NCBI GenBank assembly: GCA_024640505.1
Contig: JAHEEV010000003.1
Location: forward strand, 27,016-91,015
DNA length: 64,000 nt
DNA from: Halieaceae bacterium
Lineage (GTDB): Bacteria; Pseudomonadota; Gammaproteobacteria; Pseudomonadales; Halieaceae
Reading direction: 5' to 3'
Shown here: positions 24,006-33,192 of the stretch, one piece after another
Layout of the letters: every line of letters begins with the position of its first letter
Numbering within the stretch: the stretch's first letter is position 1
The notes under the pieces: generated by a model
Databases searched by the model: none
What the model was told of the DNA's origin: nothing
The model's input: only the letters and a program-made list of their open reading frames with translations
Made by a program: the position numbers and the translations under genes

Positions 24006-27000
24006 GTGCCTTCCAGGTTGAAAAAGGTTCTGCTATCCCTGCTGCTGGGCGTGACTGGCCTGCTGTTGGTGTCGGTGTTGTTGCTGGTACTGGCCGGCAC
24101 CGAGGCCGGTACCCAATGGCTTGGAGGTCAGGCCCGGCGCTGGTCAGGTGATGACCTGGCGTGGGAGGCCCTACAGGGGTCGCTGTTTGGCCCCCTGCAA
24201 CTGCAGGGACTGCGTTTCCGCCAACAGGAACTGGCCGTGGACGCGCAGACCTTGACGCTGGACTGGAAGCCGGGCGCGCTGCTGGCGGGTCGCCTGCAGA
24301 TCGATACGGTTGTGGCCGAAGGCCTCCGCATCGCCATTCCGGAATCCACGGAACCGCCCCCGCCTGCCGAGCCCTTCCGGCCCGCTGACCTGCAGCCCCC
24401 ACTCGACGTCCGGCTGCGGGAGCTAACCGTACGGGATATGCAGCTGAGCCTGGGTGGTGCCCCCCCCCGGCAGATAGACGAGATCGGGCTGGCCGCCCGC
24501 CTGGAAGACGGTACCCTGCAGCTGGAGCGGCTCGAGGTGCGCGCTCCGGAGGGCGGCCTGGCGGCCAGCGGCACGATCGAACTGAGCGAGGCCCTGCCCC
24601 TGCGCCTGGACCTGGTATGGGATTGGCGCCTTCCGGACCAGCGCGGGGTGGGGGGGCAGTTGCAGGCCCGCGGCGATGCCCGGTCCCTGGCGGTAGAGCA
24701 TGCGGGTAGCGGCGATCTGCCGATCAGCCTGCAGGGGGAAATCAGGGATATTCTGGATAGCCCCGGCTGGGAGGTGGAAGTGGACTGGCCGGCGCTGGAC
24801 CTGGCGAACGGCGAAGCTCCCTTGCGGGTGGGCCCGGGCCTGCTGCGGAGCAGCGGGAACACGGAGAGTTACCAGATCTTCAGTGAGGGACGTATCGAGG
24901 GCGCCGGCCTGGAGCCCAGCCAGTGGTCCCTGCAGGCCGAGGGTAACAGCAGTGGACTGCAGCTTGCTCCGCTGACCCTGGTGAGTCCTCCCGGGGAACT
25001 GGCGCTGTCCGGCAGCCTGGACTGGAGCGGCCCCCTCGCCGTTGACCTCGAGTACCGGGCCCGGGGCGATCAGCTGAACGACCTGTACCCGGACCTGCCT
25101 CCGGGCCTTGAGGCCAGGGGCAGATTGCAGGGCCAATACCAGGGTGAGGACCTGATCCTGGAGCGCCTCACCGTGGCCCTGGAGCAGTCGGGGCCTGCAG
25201 TGGCGCCGTTGCACCTCGACCTGCACGGTACCCTGCGACTGCCAGCCGGGGGCGAACCCGCCTTCGAGGGGCAGCTCCAGTGGAGCGGCCTGCAGTGGCC
25301 GCTCGCCGCTGCCAGCCCGGAGCTGGCCAGCCCCGAGGGGAGCCTTGATCTGGCAGGCACCGCGGAAGCCTACGGGTTCACTCTGGCCGCTGCCCTGGCC
25401 GGCAGCCAGGTGCCTTCCGGCGACTGGCGGGGCCAGGGCAGCGGCAACCGCAGCGGCCTGCAATTGCAGCGCCTGGAAGGTGTTCTGCTGGGTGGCGAGC
25501 TGGTGCTGAGCGGCCCGCTGGCCTGGTCCCCGGCTCCCGACTGGACCTTGCGGCTCGAGGGTCGTGACCTCGACCCGGGCCAGTGGCTGCCGGAGCTTCC
25601 CGGCCGGCTGGCCCTGGCACTGCAAAGTTCCGGCCGGATCGACCCGGATCAGGGAATCCAGGCGGATATCGAACTGGAGCGCCTGGCCGGACAGCTGGCC
25701 GGCCGGGAGCTCAGGCTTGCTGCCACGGCTGTGCTGGCGGGAGAACAGATCGCGGTGAAGGCGTTGCAGCTGGATAGCGGTGGCAACCAGCTTACCGCCG
25801 GGGGCCGTCTGGCACCCGCCCTGGCCCTGGACTGGCGGCTCGAGGCCCCGGCACCCGACGCCCTGGTGCCGGGCGTGGATGGCCGGCTGGCGGCCCGTGG
25901 TCGTCTGGAGGGTACGCTGGAGCAGCCGCGCCTGCAGGCCCGGCTGCGGGGTGAAAACCTGCGCCTGGAAACCCGCTCCCTGGCGCTGCTGGAGGTCGAG
26001 TTGCAGGCCGGGCCGGGCGCGGACGACCCGCTGCAACTGGATCTGGAGTCGGGTCCATTGTCCGAGGGCGACCAGGTGTTATTGCAATCGGCCCGCCTGC
26101 GGGCTCGCGGCCGAACCTCGGACCACTGGCTGGACCTGGACCTGCAGGGACCGGGTGAACAGCTGACCGCACGCCTGGAGGGAGGGCTGGATGGTTCGCT
26201 GGCAGCCTGGAACGGGCGCCTCGCGACGCTGGGCGTCGAGAGCGACGCCTTCGGCGTGTGGCAGTTGGCCCAGCCCGCGAGCCTGGCCCTTGCCGCCACG
26301 AACTTGCGCCTGGGCGAAGCCTGTCTGCAGTCGGTGGCAGACGCCGCGCAGCTCTGTGCCCAGGGAGACTGGGGAGAGGCCGAGGGGGCCAGCCTGGTGG
26401 CCAGACTCGAGGGGCTGCCGCTGGAGCGCCTGCTGTCGAATGTGACCGGGGAGCTCAGTGGTCAACTGGACGCCGGCCTGGCCGCTGATGGCGCCCTGCG
26501 TGCGCGGGCAGACCTCGATATGAGCCCCGGCCAGGTGCGGGTGGAACAACAGCAGGGGGTGCGACAACTGGCCCACGGCGGCGGACAGCTGGACCTGACC
26601 ATAGACTCTGGCGGGCTCGACGCCGTCCTGCAGTTCAGGCCACTGGAGCAGGGGCAGCTGCAGGCCGGGCTGCAGCTGCCGGAACTCCACCATCTGCCCC
26701 TGCCCGAGCGGCAGCCACTGAAGGGCCGCATCCAGGCGCAGCTGCCAGACCTCAGCGGCCTGCAGGCCTGGGTTCCCGAACTGGCGGCGACGGCCGGGCG
26801 GCTGGACGCGGATCTGCAGCTGGCGGGTAGTCTCGACCAGCCCCTGATCCTGGGTGACCTGGCGCTGGTGGACGGGGCTGCGGACATACCTCTGGCCGGG
26901 CTGCAACTGCGCCAGGTAGAACTGCGGGCCAGTGGTGATCCTGATCACCCCGGGCAAATGGCCCTGGCCGGCGGCCTGGTATCCGGCCCTGGCCGGGTCG

Positions 27001-27923
27001 ACGTCGAGGGCCGTCTCGACCTGCCCGGCAATGCCTTCCAGTTGAGTCTGCGCGGCGATCGCCTGCAGGTCTACGACACGCCGGATGGGAGCGCGCTGGC
27101 CTCACCCGACCTGCAGGTTGCCTGGAGCGACGATGTGCTCAAGCTGCGCGGCCGGGTCTTTATTCCCGAGGCCACTATCACTCCGAGGCTGGGACTCCGT
27201 CCCGGCCTGGCCACCGAGGAGCCGGCGGCCGCCGAGGTCCCGGGTCGCATCATTTTACCGTCCGCCGATGTGGTGGTGCTGGGGGGGGAGGGCGAACCTC
27301 CGGAGCCTCCGGCCCCGCCTGCGCCATTTCGCCTGGATAACCAGGTAGAGCTGATCCTGGGCGATCGGGTGTCGGTCAACGCCCTCGGTTTCATCAGCCG
27401 TATCGCCGGTGCGGTGACTTTCACCAACCGCCCCGACCAGGCGGACCTGATCCCCACCGCGCAAGGCAAACTGTCCATCGAGGACGGCACTTTCCGCGCT
27501 TTCGGCCAGGACCTGGAGATCGAGACGGGGCAGGTCATCTTCGCCGGGGACCCGGTCACCGAGCCAAAGCTGAATCTGCGCGCCGTGCGCTGGATCGACA
27601 ACGACACACAGGTCAGCGCCGCCGGGGTACTCATCTCCGGGCCTGCCACCGAGCCACTGCTGGAGCTGTTCTCCCGGCCACAGCTCGAACCGAACGAGAT
27701 CCAGTCCTATTTGCTCACCGGGCGTTCGGCCAGCGGCCAGGACAGCGTGCTCAGCATCGGCACCTACCTGACCCCCAAAACCTATGTGGGCTACGGCTAC
27801 AACCTGCTGGAGAGCACCAGCCAGTTCAACACCCTCTATACCATCACCCCGCGCTACGGGGTGGAGGCCAGTGTGGGCGAGGCAGACAATACCGTGGGAC
27901 TGACGTTTACCTATGAGCGCTAG
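24006..27923 (+). CDS. tamB: Translocation and assembly module inner-membrane component TamB
   Basis: A 1305-residue AsmA-like bridge protein. One N-terminal transmembrane helix (VLLSLLLGVTGLLLVSVLLLVLAG, about 7-30) anchors it in the inner membrane. A very long region of beta-rich, Leu/Gly-rich repeats follows, forming the hydrophobic groove thought to carry phospholipid to the outer membrane or help assemble barrels with TamA. The C-terminal DUF490/TamB domain (about 950-1305) ends in YGVEASVGEADNTVGLTFTYER, typical of the family. The start is a GTG (24006); TTG at 24018 is an alternative. It overlaps tamA by 11 bp. Confidence 0.93.
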   Translation: MPSRLKKVLLSLLLGVTGLLLVSVLLLVLAGTEAGTQWLGGQARRWSGDDLAWEALQGSLFGPLQLQGLRFRQQELAVDAQTLTLDWKPGALLAGRLQIDTVVAEGLRIAIPESTEPPPPAEPFRPADLQPPLDVRLRELTVRDMQLSLGGAPPRQIDEIGLAARLEDGTLQLERLEVRAPEGGLAASGTIELSEALPLRLDLVWDWRLPDQRGVGGQLQARGDARSLAVEHAGSGDLPISLQGEIRDILDSPGWEVEVDWPALDLANGEAPLRVGPGLLRSSGNTESYQIFSEGRIEGAGLEPSQWSLQAEGNSSGLQLAPLTLVSPPGELALSGSLDWSGPLAVDLEYRARGDQLNDLYPDLPPGLEARGRLQGQYQGEDLILERLTVALEQSGPAVAPLHLDLHGTLRLPAGGEPAFEGQLQWSGLQWPLAAASPELASPEGSLDLAGTAEAYGFTLAAALAGSQVPSGDWRGQGSGNRSGLQLQRLEGVLLGGELVLSGPLAWSPAPDWTLRLEGRDLDPGQWLPELPGRLALALQSSGRIDPDQGIQADIELERLAGQLAGRELRLAATAVLAGEQIAVKALQLDSGGNQLTAGGRLAPALALDWRLEAPAPDALVPGVDGRLAARGRLEGTLEQPRLQARLRGENLRLETRSLALLEVELQAGPGADDPLQLDLESGPLSEGDQVLLQSARLRARGRTSDHWLDLDLQGPGEQLTARLEGGLDGSLAAWNGRLATLGVESDAFGVWQLAQPASLALAATNLRLGEACLQSVADAAQLCAQGDWGEAEGASLVARLEGLPLERLLSNVTGELSGQLDAGLAADGALRARADLDMSPGQVRVEQQQGVRQLAHGGGQLDLTIDSGGLDAVLQFRPLEQGQLQAGLQLPELHHLPLPERQPLKGRIQAQLPDLSGLQAWVPELAATAGRLDADLQLAGSLDQPLILGDLALVDGAADIPLAGLQLRQVELRASGDPDHPGQMALAGGLVSGPGRVDVEGRLDLPGNAFQLSLRGDRLQVYDTPDGSALASPDLQVAWSDDVLKLRGRVFIPEATITPRLGLRPGLATEEPAAAEVPGRIILPSADVVVLGGEGEPPEPPAPPAPFRLDNQVELILGDRVSVNALGFISRIAGAVTFTNRPDQADLIPTAQGKLSIEDGTFRAFGQDLEIETGQVIFAGDPVTEPKLNLRAVRWIDNDTQVSAAGVLISGPATEPLLELFSRPQLEPNEIQSYLLTGRSASGQDSVLSIGTYLTPKTYVGYGYNLLESTSQFNTLYTITPRYGVEASVGEADNTVGLTFTYER

Positions 27924-29814
27924 CCTGACCCTGCGCATCACCCTCCTGATGCTGGCCCTGCTGTCCGGTCTGGCGCGGCCGGCGCTGGGAGACGAACAGG
28001 TGGAGGTGCAGATCAGCGGTCTGGAGGGCGAGTTGCTGGAGAATGTGCGCGCCTCCCTGACGCTGGAGCAACGTCGCCGGCACCCCGGCCTCACCGCCGA
28101 GACCATCCGCAGCCTGCACGATCAGGCACCGGGGGAGATCGCCCGCGCCCTCGAGCCCTTCGGTCACTATCGCCCCGAGATCCAGGCCGATCTGCAGGAG
28201 CCGGCGCGGCCGGGGGTGCCCTGGCAGGCAGTCTACCGAATCCAGGCGGGCCCCCCCCTGCCGGTCACCGCCCTGGAGATCCTGTTCGACGGCCCCGGGG
28301 CGAGCGATCCCGAGCTGAGCGCACTGGCCGCCGACCTGCCGCTGCAACGCGACCACACACTTGACCATCGCGAGTACGAGGCGGCGAAGCGGGACCTGGT
28401 CAGGCAGTTGCACGAGCGCGGCTACCTCGATGCGGGGCTGGAGGAGCATCGGGTAGAGGTTGACCTGGTCAGCTACGAGGCGCGCATTAGGCTGCGGGCC
28501 GGCACCGGGCCACACTATGTGTTCGGCCCCGTCGAGTTCGAGCAGGACCCCTTCGACCCCGAGTACCTGGCCCGTTACCTGATTCTGCAGCCGGGGGAAC
28601 CCTACGATAGCCGCCAACTGGCCCGCCAGCGCCAGGTGCTGAGCAGAAGCGGCCACTTCCGGGAGGTGGAAATCCAACCCCTGCCGGCCACGGGGGAGCA
28701 GCCGCCCGCCATACCCCTGCGCATCCTGCTGGAACCCTACAAGGCGAACCGTTACCGGGGGCGCGTAGGCTGGGGTACCGATACCGGGGTGGGCGTCGAG
28801 CTGGATTGGACGCGGCGCCATGTCGGCAGCCGTGGCCAGCGTTTCACGCTGGGTGGCGCGGTGGCCGAGGAGCGGAACAGGCTGGCTGGCAACCTGAGCT
28901 ACCTGATCCCGCTGGAGCCCCTCGCCAGCAGCTATATCGAACTGGTGGCCCGTCACGAGAGCAAGGACCTCACCTACGACGACGTGGAACTGGACGAGGG
29001 CGGCGAAACCCGCATCGCCACCAACCTGCTATCCGGATTCTGGCACCTGCCGCGTACCCTGTGGGGCGGCTTCGAAGCGGATCCGGTGGCGGGCGTCAGC
29101 CTGGTCACCGAAAGCTACGACGTGTTCGAGGTACTGTTCGGCAACCTCCCCGGAGACGCCCAGCAGTCGATTATCGGTCGCATCGGCCCGGAGGCCTATG
29201 ACACCCTGGCACCTGATTTCGAGGCGGTGGTGCCCAGCCTTCGCCTGACCCTGCGCCGCAGTGACGCCCGCCTGTTCATTCGTGACGGGGATCAGTTCAG
29301 AGCGGAATTGCGCGGTTCCCACGAGAAGCTGGGTTCCAACATCACCTTCTGGCAGGCACGCCTGGGCACCTGGCACATACGGCCGCTGTTTGATCGGGGC
29401 CGGTTGCTGCTGCGCACCGACGTCGGCTACTCCGATGCCGAGAGCCGCAACGTGCTCGGGGCTAACTTCAACCAGATGCCGGAATACTACGAATTCCGCG
29501 CCGGCGGAGCGCGCAGTGTGCGCGGCTATGGCTTCGAGAAACTGTACCCCGGCGATGCCATCACCGGCGGCAAACACCTGCTGACAGGCAGTATCGAGTA
29601 TGAGCACGAGGTTATTCCCGACTGGAGCATAGCCGTCTTTCTCGACGGTGGTAACGCCTTCAACAACTTTGACGATATCGATCCCAAGCTGGGGACCGGT
29701 ATCGGCCTGCGTTGGCGCTCCCCCGTGGGCATGGCCCGTGTGGATCTGGGTATACCCCTGGACGACGCCGATGATTCATTCGAAATTTACATTACGGTAG
29801 GCCCCGAGTTCTGA
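27913..29814 (+). CDS. tamA: Outer-membrane assembly protein TamA (Omp85 family)
   Basis: A 633-residue Omp85 protein. A signal peptide (LRITLLMLALLSGLARPALG) is followed by three POTRA domains (about 28-265; the second starts near PVTALEILFDGPG and the third near GPVEFEQDPFDPEYL) and a 16-strand-type barrel. The barrel carries the FRAGGARSVRGYGFEKL motif near residue 525 (family VRGY/F loop) and the C-terminal MARVDLGIPL... signature ending in Phe, as expected for BAM-recognised barrels. It overlaps tamB, forming the tamB-tamA operon; in E. coli the order is tamA-tamB. Confidence 0.93.
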   Translation: MSASLTLRITLLMLALLSGLARPALGDEQVEVQISGLEGELLENVRASLTLEQRRRHPGLTAETIRSLHDQAPGEIARALEPFGHYRPEIQADLQEPARPGVPWQAVYRIQAGPPLPVTALEILFDGPGASDPELSALAADLPLQRDHTLDHREYEAAKRDLVRQLHERGYLDAGLEEHRVEVDLVSYEARIRLRAGTGPHYVFGPVEFEQDPFDPEYLARYLILQPGEPYDSRQLARQRQVLSRSGHFREVEIQPLPATGEQPPAIPLRILLEPYKANRYRGRVGWGTDTGVGVELDWTRRHVGSRGQRFTLGGAVAEERNRLAGNLSYLIPLEPLASSYIELVARHESKDLTYDDVELDEGGETRIATNLLSGFWHLPRTLWGGFEADPVAGVSLVTESYDVFEVLFGNLPGDAQQSIIGRIGPEAYDTLAPDFEAVVPSLRLTLRRSDARLFIRDGDQFRAELRGSHEKLGSNITFWQARLGTWHIRPLFDRGRLLLRTDVGYSDAESRNVLGANFNQMPEYYEFRAGGARSVRGYGFEKLYPGDAITGGKHLLTGSIEYEHEVIPDWSIAVFLDGGNAFNNFDDIDPKLGTGIGLRWRSPVGMARVDLGIPLDDADDSFEIYITVGPEF

Positions 29815-29818
29815 CGGC

Positions 29819-30253
29819 CTACGTAAGAACGCCCCGTTTAACCATCGCACGTGTGTAGAACACCAGAAACAGCGCAATCATCCAGATCACCGCGTTAAAA
29901 ATGGCGGCTCCGCTCCCCATGATCGCCATCCCGTCCGACAGCGCGAAATTGTAGATCGAACTCACCGCGAGGCCGACGAGCGAGGCGATGAACAGCCAGA
30001 ATGCCCAGGCCTTGCGCAGCAGCAGGGCCAGTGACCCCAGTACCGAACCCCATACGCCTACCGCCCAGGCGGCCACCATCCATGTGGGGAAAGCGTAGAA
30101 ATAGTCCAGTTGCTCCGGTGAAAACTGGCTCATGTAGGATTCAACACCGAACTGGGTCGCGAGGTAGTCGAACGCGCCAATGGCATTCCACAACAGGGAC
30201 ACAATGCCTATGATCCAGAGGTGAACGGGGGCTGGAGCCTTGGTCTGGGCCAT
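29819..30253 (-). CDS. Small four-helix inner-membrane protein, unknown function
   Basis: A 144-residue membrane protein with about four helices: HLWIIGIVSLLWNAIGAFDY, a segment around TWMVAAWAVGVWGSVLGSLALLL, KAWAFWLFIASLVGLAVSSIY and AAIFNAVIWMIALFLVFYTR. I recognise the general style of marine gammaproteobacterial integral membrane proteins, often called sugar transporter-like or DUF, but not a defined function. AGGAG eight bases upstream decides the ATG at 30253; the frame extends far upstream without family features. It faces tamA with only 4 bp between stops and no visible terminator. Confidence 0.82.
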   Translation of the reverse strand: MAQTKAPAPVHLWIIGIVSLLWNAIGAFDYLATQFGVESYMSQFSPEQLDYFYAFPTWMVAAWAVGVWGSVLGSLALLLRKAWAFWLFIASLVGLAVSSIYNFALSDGMAIMGSGAAIFNAVIWMIALFLVFYTRAMVKRGVLT

Positions 30254-30545
30254 AAGATGCTCTCCTGGTTGCCATAGATAACCAGGATAAGAATAGCAGC
30301 GATTTGACCCGCCACGGTAAGGACTGATGCATAAGCTAGCGGTTATGTCAGAGGACAGCCCTGGAACCGCCCGGCTTTGCCCCGGCCGCGTGTGATGCCG
30401 GTGGGTCCCGCCCCGCCCTACTGTAAACACGTCATATTTTTGGTTTACACTGCGCCTCTTGCAGTAGCGGGCCATCCCCGCGCGATGACCAACACCACGC
30501 TAACCGGCAGCCCGATCGCCTGCCATTCCGGAGGATGCTAACAGG
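30254..30545. other. Divergent regulatory region upstream of the GMC operon
   Basis: This 292-bp gap between a leftward membrane-protein gene and the rightward GMC operon holds no convincing gene. It contains an AT-rich block near 30420-30450 with a long inverted repeat (annotated separately) and a GGAGG-like ribosome site just before the GMC start. Confidence 0.5.
30422..30449. promoter_or_regulatory. Candidate operator TGTAAAC-N14-GTTTACA
   Basis: TGTAAAC (30422-30428) and GTTTACA (30443-30449) are perfect 7-bp arms around a 14-bp AT-rich spacer, about 100 bp before the GMC oxidoreductase start. The arm spacing gives a 21-bp centre-to-centre distance, two helical turns, as for a dimeric regulator. 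No regulator gene is adjacent. Confidence 0.5.
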
Positions 30546-32003
30546 ATGCTCGGCTCTCTCGACCAGCTCGCCGAAGCCGTTATCGAGGCGGATGTCTGTG
30601 TGGTAGGCGCGGGTCCCGCCGGTATTACGCTGGCTCTGTCGCTCGCAGATCTGGGCCGTGAGGTGGTGCTGCTGGAGGGCGGCGGGCTCGCGCCTCCCGG
30701 TCCTGAGGAACTGGACCTGTATGCCGGGGAAGTCAGCGGGCGCAAATACCCCCTGCGGGCCTCCAGGCTGCGCTTCTTCGGCGGCACCACGGGCCACTGG
30801 GGCGGGTGGTCCCGTCCCCTGGACCCGATCGACCTGGCGGCAAAGCCGCATATCCCCTTCAGCGGCTGGCCCCTGGAACGATCCGGGCTGGATCCCTGGT
30901 ATGCGCAGGCTCACCAATGGCTGGAGATCCCGGCCAACGAGTACTTCGGCGATCGCGCTCCCCCGTTTGCGGGCAACCTCCTGCCTGCAACGCTGGGGCT
31001 GACCACCCGCTATTTCCGGTTTTCACCGCCCACACGTTATGGCACGGCTTACCGGGACCGGGTTGCGGAGAGTCTTCGCGTCAGGTGCTACCTGGGTGCC
31101 AACGCAACGGGCCTGGAACGTGCCGGCGAGGGGCGTATACGGGCCGTTTTCGCCCGTTCCCTGCAGGGTAAACAGCTCGAGGTCAGGGCGCGCAACGTGG
31201 TACTGGCGATGGGCGGGATAGAAAATGCCCGTTTCCTCCTGAATTCGGCCGAGCAAACCGATACTGCGATCGGCAATCACAGTGACTGGCTGGGTCGGGG
31301 GTTCATGGATCACCCGGGCTGGTCACCGGGTACCGTCATCTCCCAGGACAAGCTGGCCTACCACCAGTTCACCCACGAGGAGCAGCTGGTCATGCCTGTG
31401 CTGGGTATTGCCGACGATGTCCTGATGAATGAACGGCTGGTCAACTGCTGCGGCATCCTGCACCCGGTGTCATTTGATGAAAACATAGAGAAGGCCTATT
31501 TCAGCAATCCCTGGTCGGGTGGCCTGGGCGCCGCCGGAGAGGTCTCCAGCTATCGTCTGCAGCTGATATTCGAGCCGTCCCCCTGCCGGGCATCGCGGGT
31601 CGACCTCACGGAGCAGCGTGACGCGCTGGGGCTGCGACGAGCCAATCTCCACTGGACCTTCAATGACTATGATTTCGAGATGCTCGAGCGTTCGATCAGC
31701 CTGATCAATGCCTACCTGGGCCAGACGGGGATGGGCCGCCTCAAACTGGTGAAACCCGTCAATGAATCGACCGTCAAGGCTCCCATTGGCACCGGCCTTC
31801 ACCACATGGGCACCACCCGCATGAGTGCGGCCCCCTCGGAGGGTGTTGTCGACGCAGATTGCCGGGTGCATGGCTTTGACAACCTGTACATCGCCGGCAG
31901 TTCCGTGTTTCCCACCGTCGGATTTTCCAACCCGACCCTGACGATTGTCGCCCTGGCCTGCCGCATGGCGAATCGGATTGACCAGGAGTTGTCCAGAGCA
32001 TGA
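30546..32003 (+). CDS. GMC-family FAD-dependent oxidoreductase
   Basis: A 485-residue flavoprotein dehydrogenase. The N-terminal FAD fold is ADVCVVGAGPAGITLALSL (about 15-33) ending in a Glu (LLEGGG), and RFFGGTTGHWGGWSRPL (about 77-93) is the second cofactor contact. The C-terminal GMC_oxred_C part shows GLHHMGTTRMS (active-site region, about 417-427) and NLYIAGSSVFPTVGFSNPTLTIVALACRMA. It would oxidise an alcohol or sugar hydroxyl, passing electrons to a carrier, not O2. There is no signal peptide of its own. Its stop overlaps the next gene by ATGA, and that partner has a Tat-like signal, so the pair may be exported together. Confidence 0.88.
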   Translation: MLGSLDQLAEAVIEADVCVVGAGPAGITLALSLADLGREVVLLEGGGLAPPGPEELDLYAGEVSGRKYPLRASRLRFFGGTTGHWGGWSRPLDPIDLAAKPHIPFSGWPLERSGLDPWYAQAHQWLEIPANEYFGDRAPPFAGNLLPATLGLTTRYFRFSPPTRYGTAYRDRVAESLRVRCYLGANATGLERAGEGRIRAVFARSLQGKQLEVRARNVVLAMGGIENARFLLNSAEQTDTAIGNHSDWLGRGFMDHPGWSPGTVISQDKLAYHQFTHEEQLVMPVLGIADDVLMNERLVNCCGILHPVSFDENIEKAYFSNPWSGGLGAAGEVSSYRLQLIFEPSPCRASRVDLTEQRDALGLRRANLHWTFNDYDFEMLERSISLINAYLGQTGMGRLKLVKPVNESTVKAPIGTGLHHMGTTRMSAAPSEGVVDADCRVHGFDNLYIAGSSVFPTVGFSNPTLTIVALACRMANRIDQELSRA

Positions 32004-33046
32004 TACTGGAGCGCAGGGCATTCAACCGCTACCTGCTGACGGGGCTGGCAGGGGGTATGGGCATCGGTTTCGCGGTGGGCCGCTACGGAATGCCCGTGGA
32101 CAGCGAAGCGGCCCCTGTCCCCGCTGTGGAGGCATTGCGGGCGACAGCCGACGCGGCGGTGGGTATACACCTCATCGGTCTTGCCATCGACGAGCTGCAG
32201 CAACTTTCCCTGGCAGGATCCGAGCGATTGCTGCTCGACCGGCTGGAGTTGGAGCAGACGGAGGCAATTCGCGCACCGGATCTGATTGTGGGGCTCGACG
32301 CCGCTATTCGCAGGGACTATGCCGAGGGCAGGCTGGCGCCGACAGGCGAGTTTCTGTTGAGCGAGACAGAGCAGTTGTTTATCGGTTACGCCCTGGTCCG
32401 CCAGGGGCTCCACGAGGTCGCCTACACCCCCAGCCAACCGGAAGTGCGCGACGGAATCATCGCCCAGCCCGCCAGGTTTGGCCCGAAATTTACGGTGGTC
32501 GGACAGATATTCAACGAACAGCCTGATGGCCATGGTGGCCTGTGGGTGCTGGCAGAGAACACCCCGCCCGGCACTGTCATCACGATCAATGACAAAATCA
32601 TCAAGACCACGCGCAAGCAGAAGGCCCTCACCGGGGCCGTCTACGACGAACACCTGCAGGCGCTCATTTCGAAGCCTGCGCGGCATGCGGTGGCCCTGCT
32701 GGTGCCCGAAACCGGAGTCAGGCAGGTGATCGGGGAGTTGGAAGTCAGGCCGCGCCCACCTGCGGCGGAGCTGGAAGACGGGAGTCCATCCACCGTTTTT
32801 TGCGAAATCGAGAAATGGTCGGCCAGGCAAGCCGCAGAGGGCGACAAGATCCGCATCAAAACCCTGTGCGGGCCACGCTCTTCCGCGATTTATATCGGCG
32901 ATACAGCACTGACGACCCGGGTACTGCCCGCCGCGATCGAGGGGCAGTTCTCGCGCGCCATGTTCAGTCCGGGAGAATACTCCCTGCGCCTCGTCGATAC
33001 CCTGTCCGGTGAATCCGTGTCCCTGGGCTCATTGAACATTGATTGA
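32000..33046 (+). CDS. Tat-signalled partner of the GMC oxidoreductase, unrecognised
   Basis: I do not recognise this 348-residue protein as a named family. The N-terminus ERRAFNRYLLTGLAGGMGIG has an Arg-Arg-x-Phe start and a hydrophobic stretch, as in a Tat signal or anchor. Residues about 45-170 are predicted helical. Two stretches look like the same beta-sandwich unit: one with VITINDKIIKTTRKQ ... HAVALLVPETG (about 190-250) and one with AIYIGDTALTTRV ... GEYSLRLVDTLSG (about 295-345), reminiscent of IPT/Ig-like domains. Small Tat-exported subunits that carry a GMC enzyme across the membrane are known for gluconate and glucose dehydrogenases; a similar role here is inference. Confidence 0.72.
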   Translation: MILERRAFNRYLLTGLAGGMGIGFAVGRYGMPVDSEAAPVPAVEALRATADAAVGIHLIGLAIDELQQLSLAGSERLLLDRLELEQTEAIRAPDLIVGLDAAIRRDYAEGRLAPTGEFLLSETEQLFIGYALVRQGLHEVAYTPSQPEVRDGIIAQPARFGPKFTVVGQIFNEQPDGHGGLWVLAENTPPGTVITINDKIIKTTRKQKALTGAVYDEHLQALISKPARHAVALLVPETGVRQVIGELEVRPRPPAAELEDGSPSTVFCEIEKWSARQAAEGDKIRIKTLCGPRSSAIYIGDTALTTRVLPAAIEGQFSRAMFSPGEYSLRLVDTLSGESVSLGSLNID

Positions 33047-33147
33047 AAACGGGCGAGATGCCTGATGCTGAAAGCTGTCTGGGTATAGATGGCACGGTTC
33101 AGGAGCGGGTAATGGCCGCCCTGGTGGGGCAGGTCTCGGGGAAGTAC

Positions 33148-33184
33148 ACGGTATAGCCCCCGGCCGTGCGCGGGGGCATACCGT
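33148..33184. terminator. Long bidirectional hairpin terminator
   Basis: The left arm 33148-33162 and right arm 33171-33184 pair over 14 bp with a single bulged A and an 8-nt loop; ACGGTAT pairs with ATACCGT and GCCCCCG with CGGGGGC. It lies between a rightward and a leftward gene. No T-run is present, but the stem is strong and well placed to stop both transcripts. Confidence 0.6.
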
Positions 33185-33192
33185 AGGGGCGA

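Noticed and set aside
24423..26036. Open frame of 537 codons on the minus strand inside tamB
   Set aside because: It is Gln/Arg/Gly-rich with no family motif and lies opposite clear TamB repeats; GC-rich codon bias keeps the antisense frame open.
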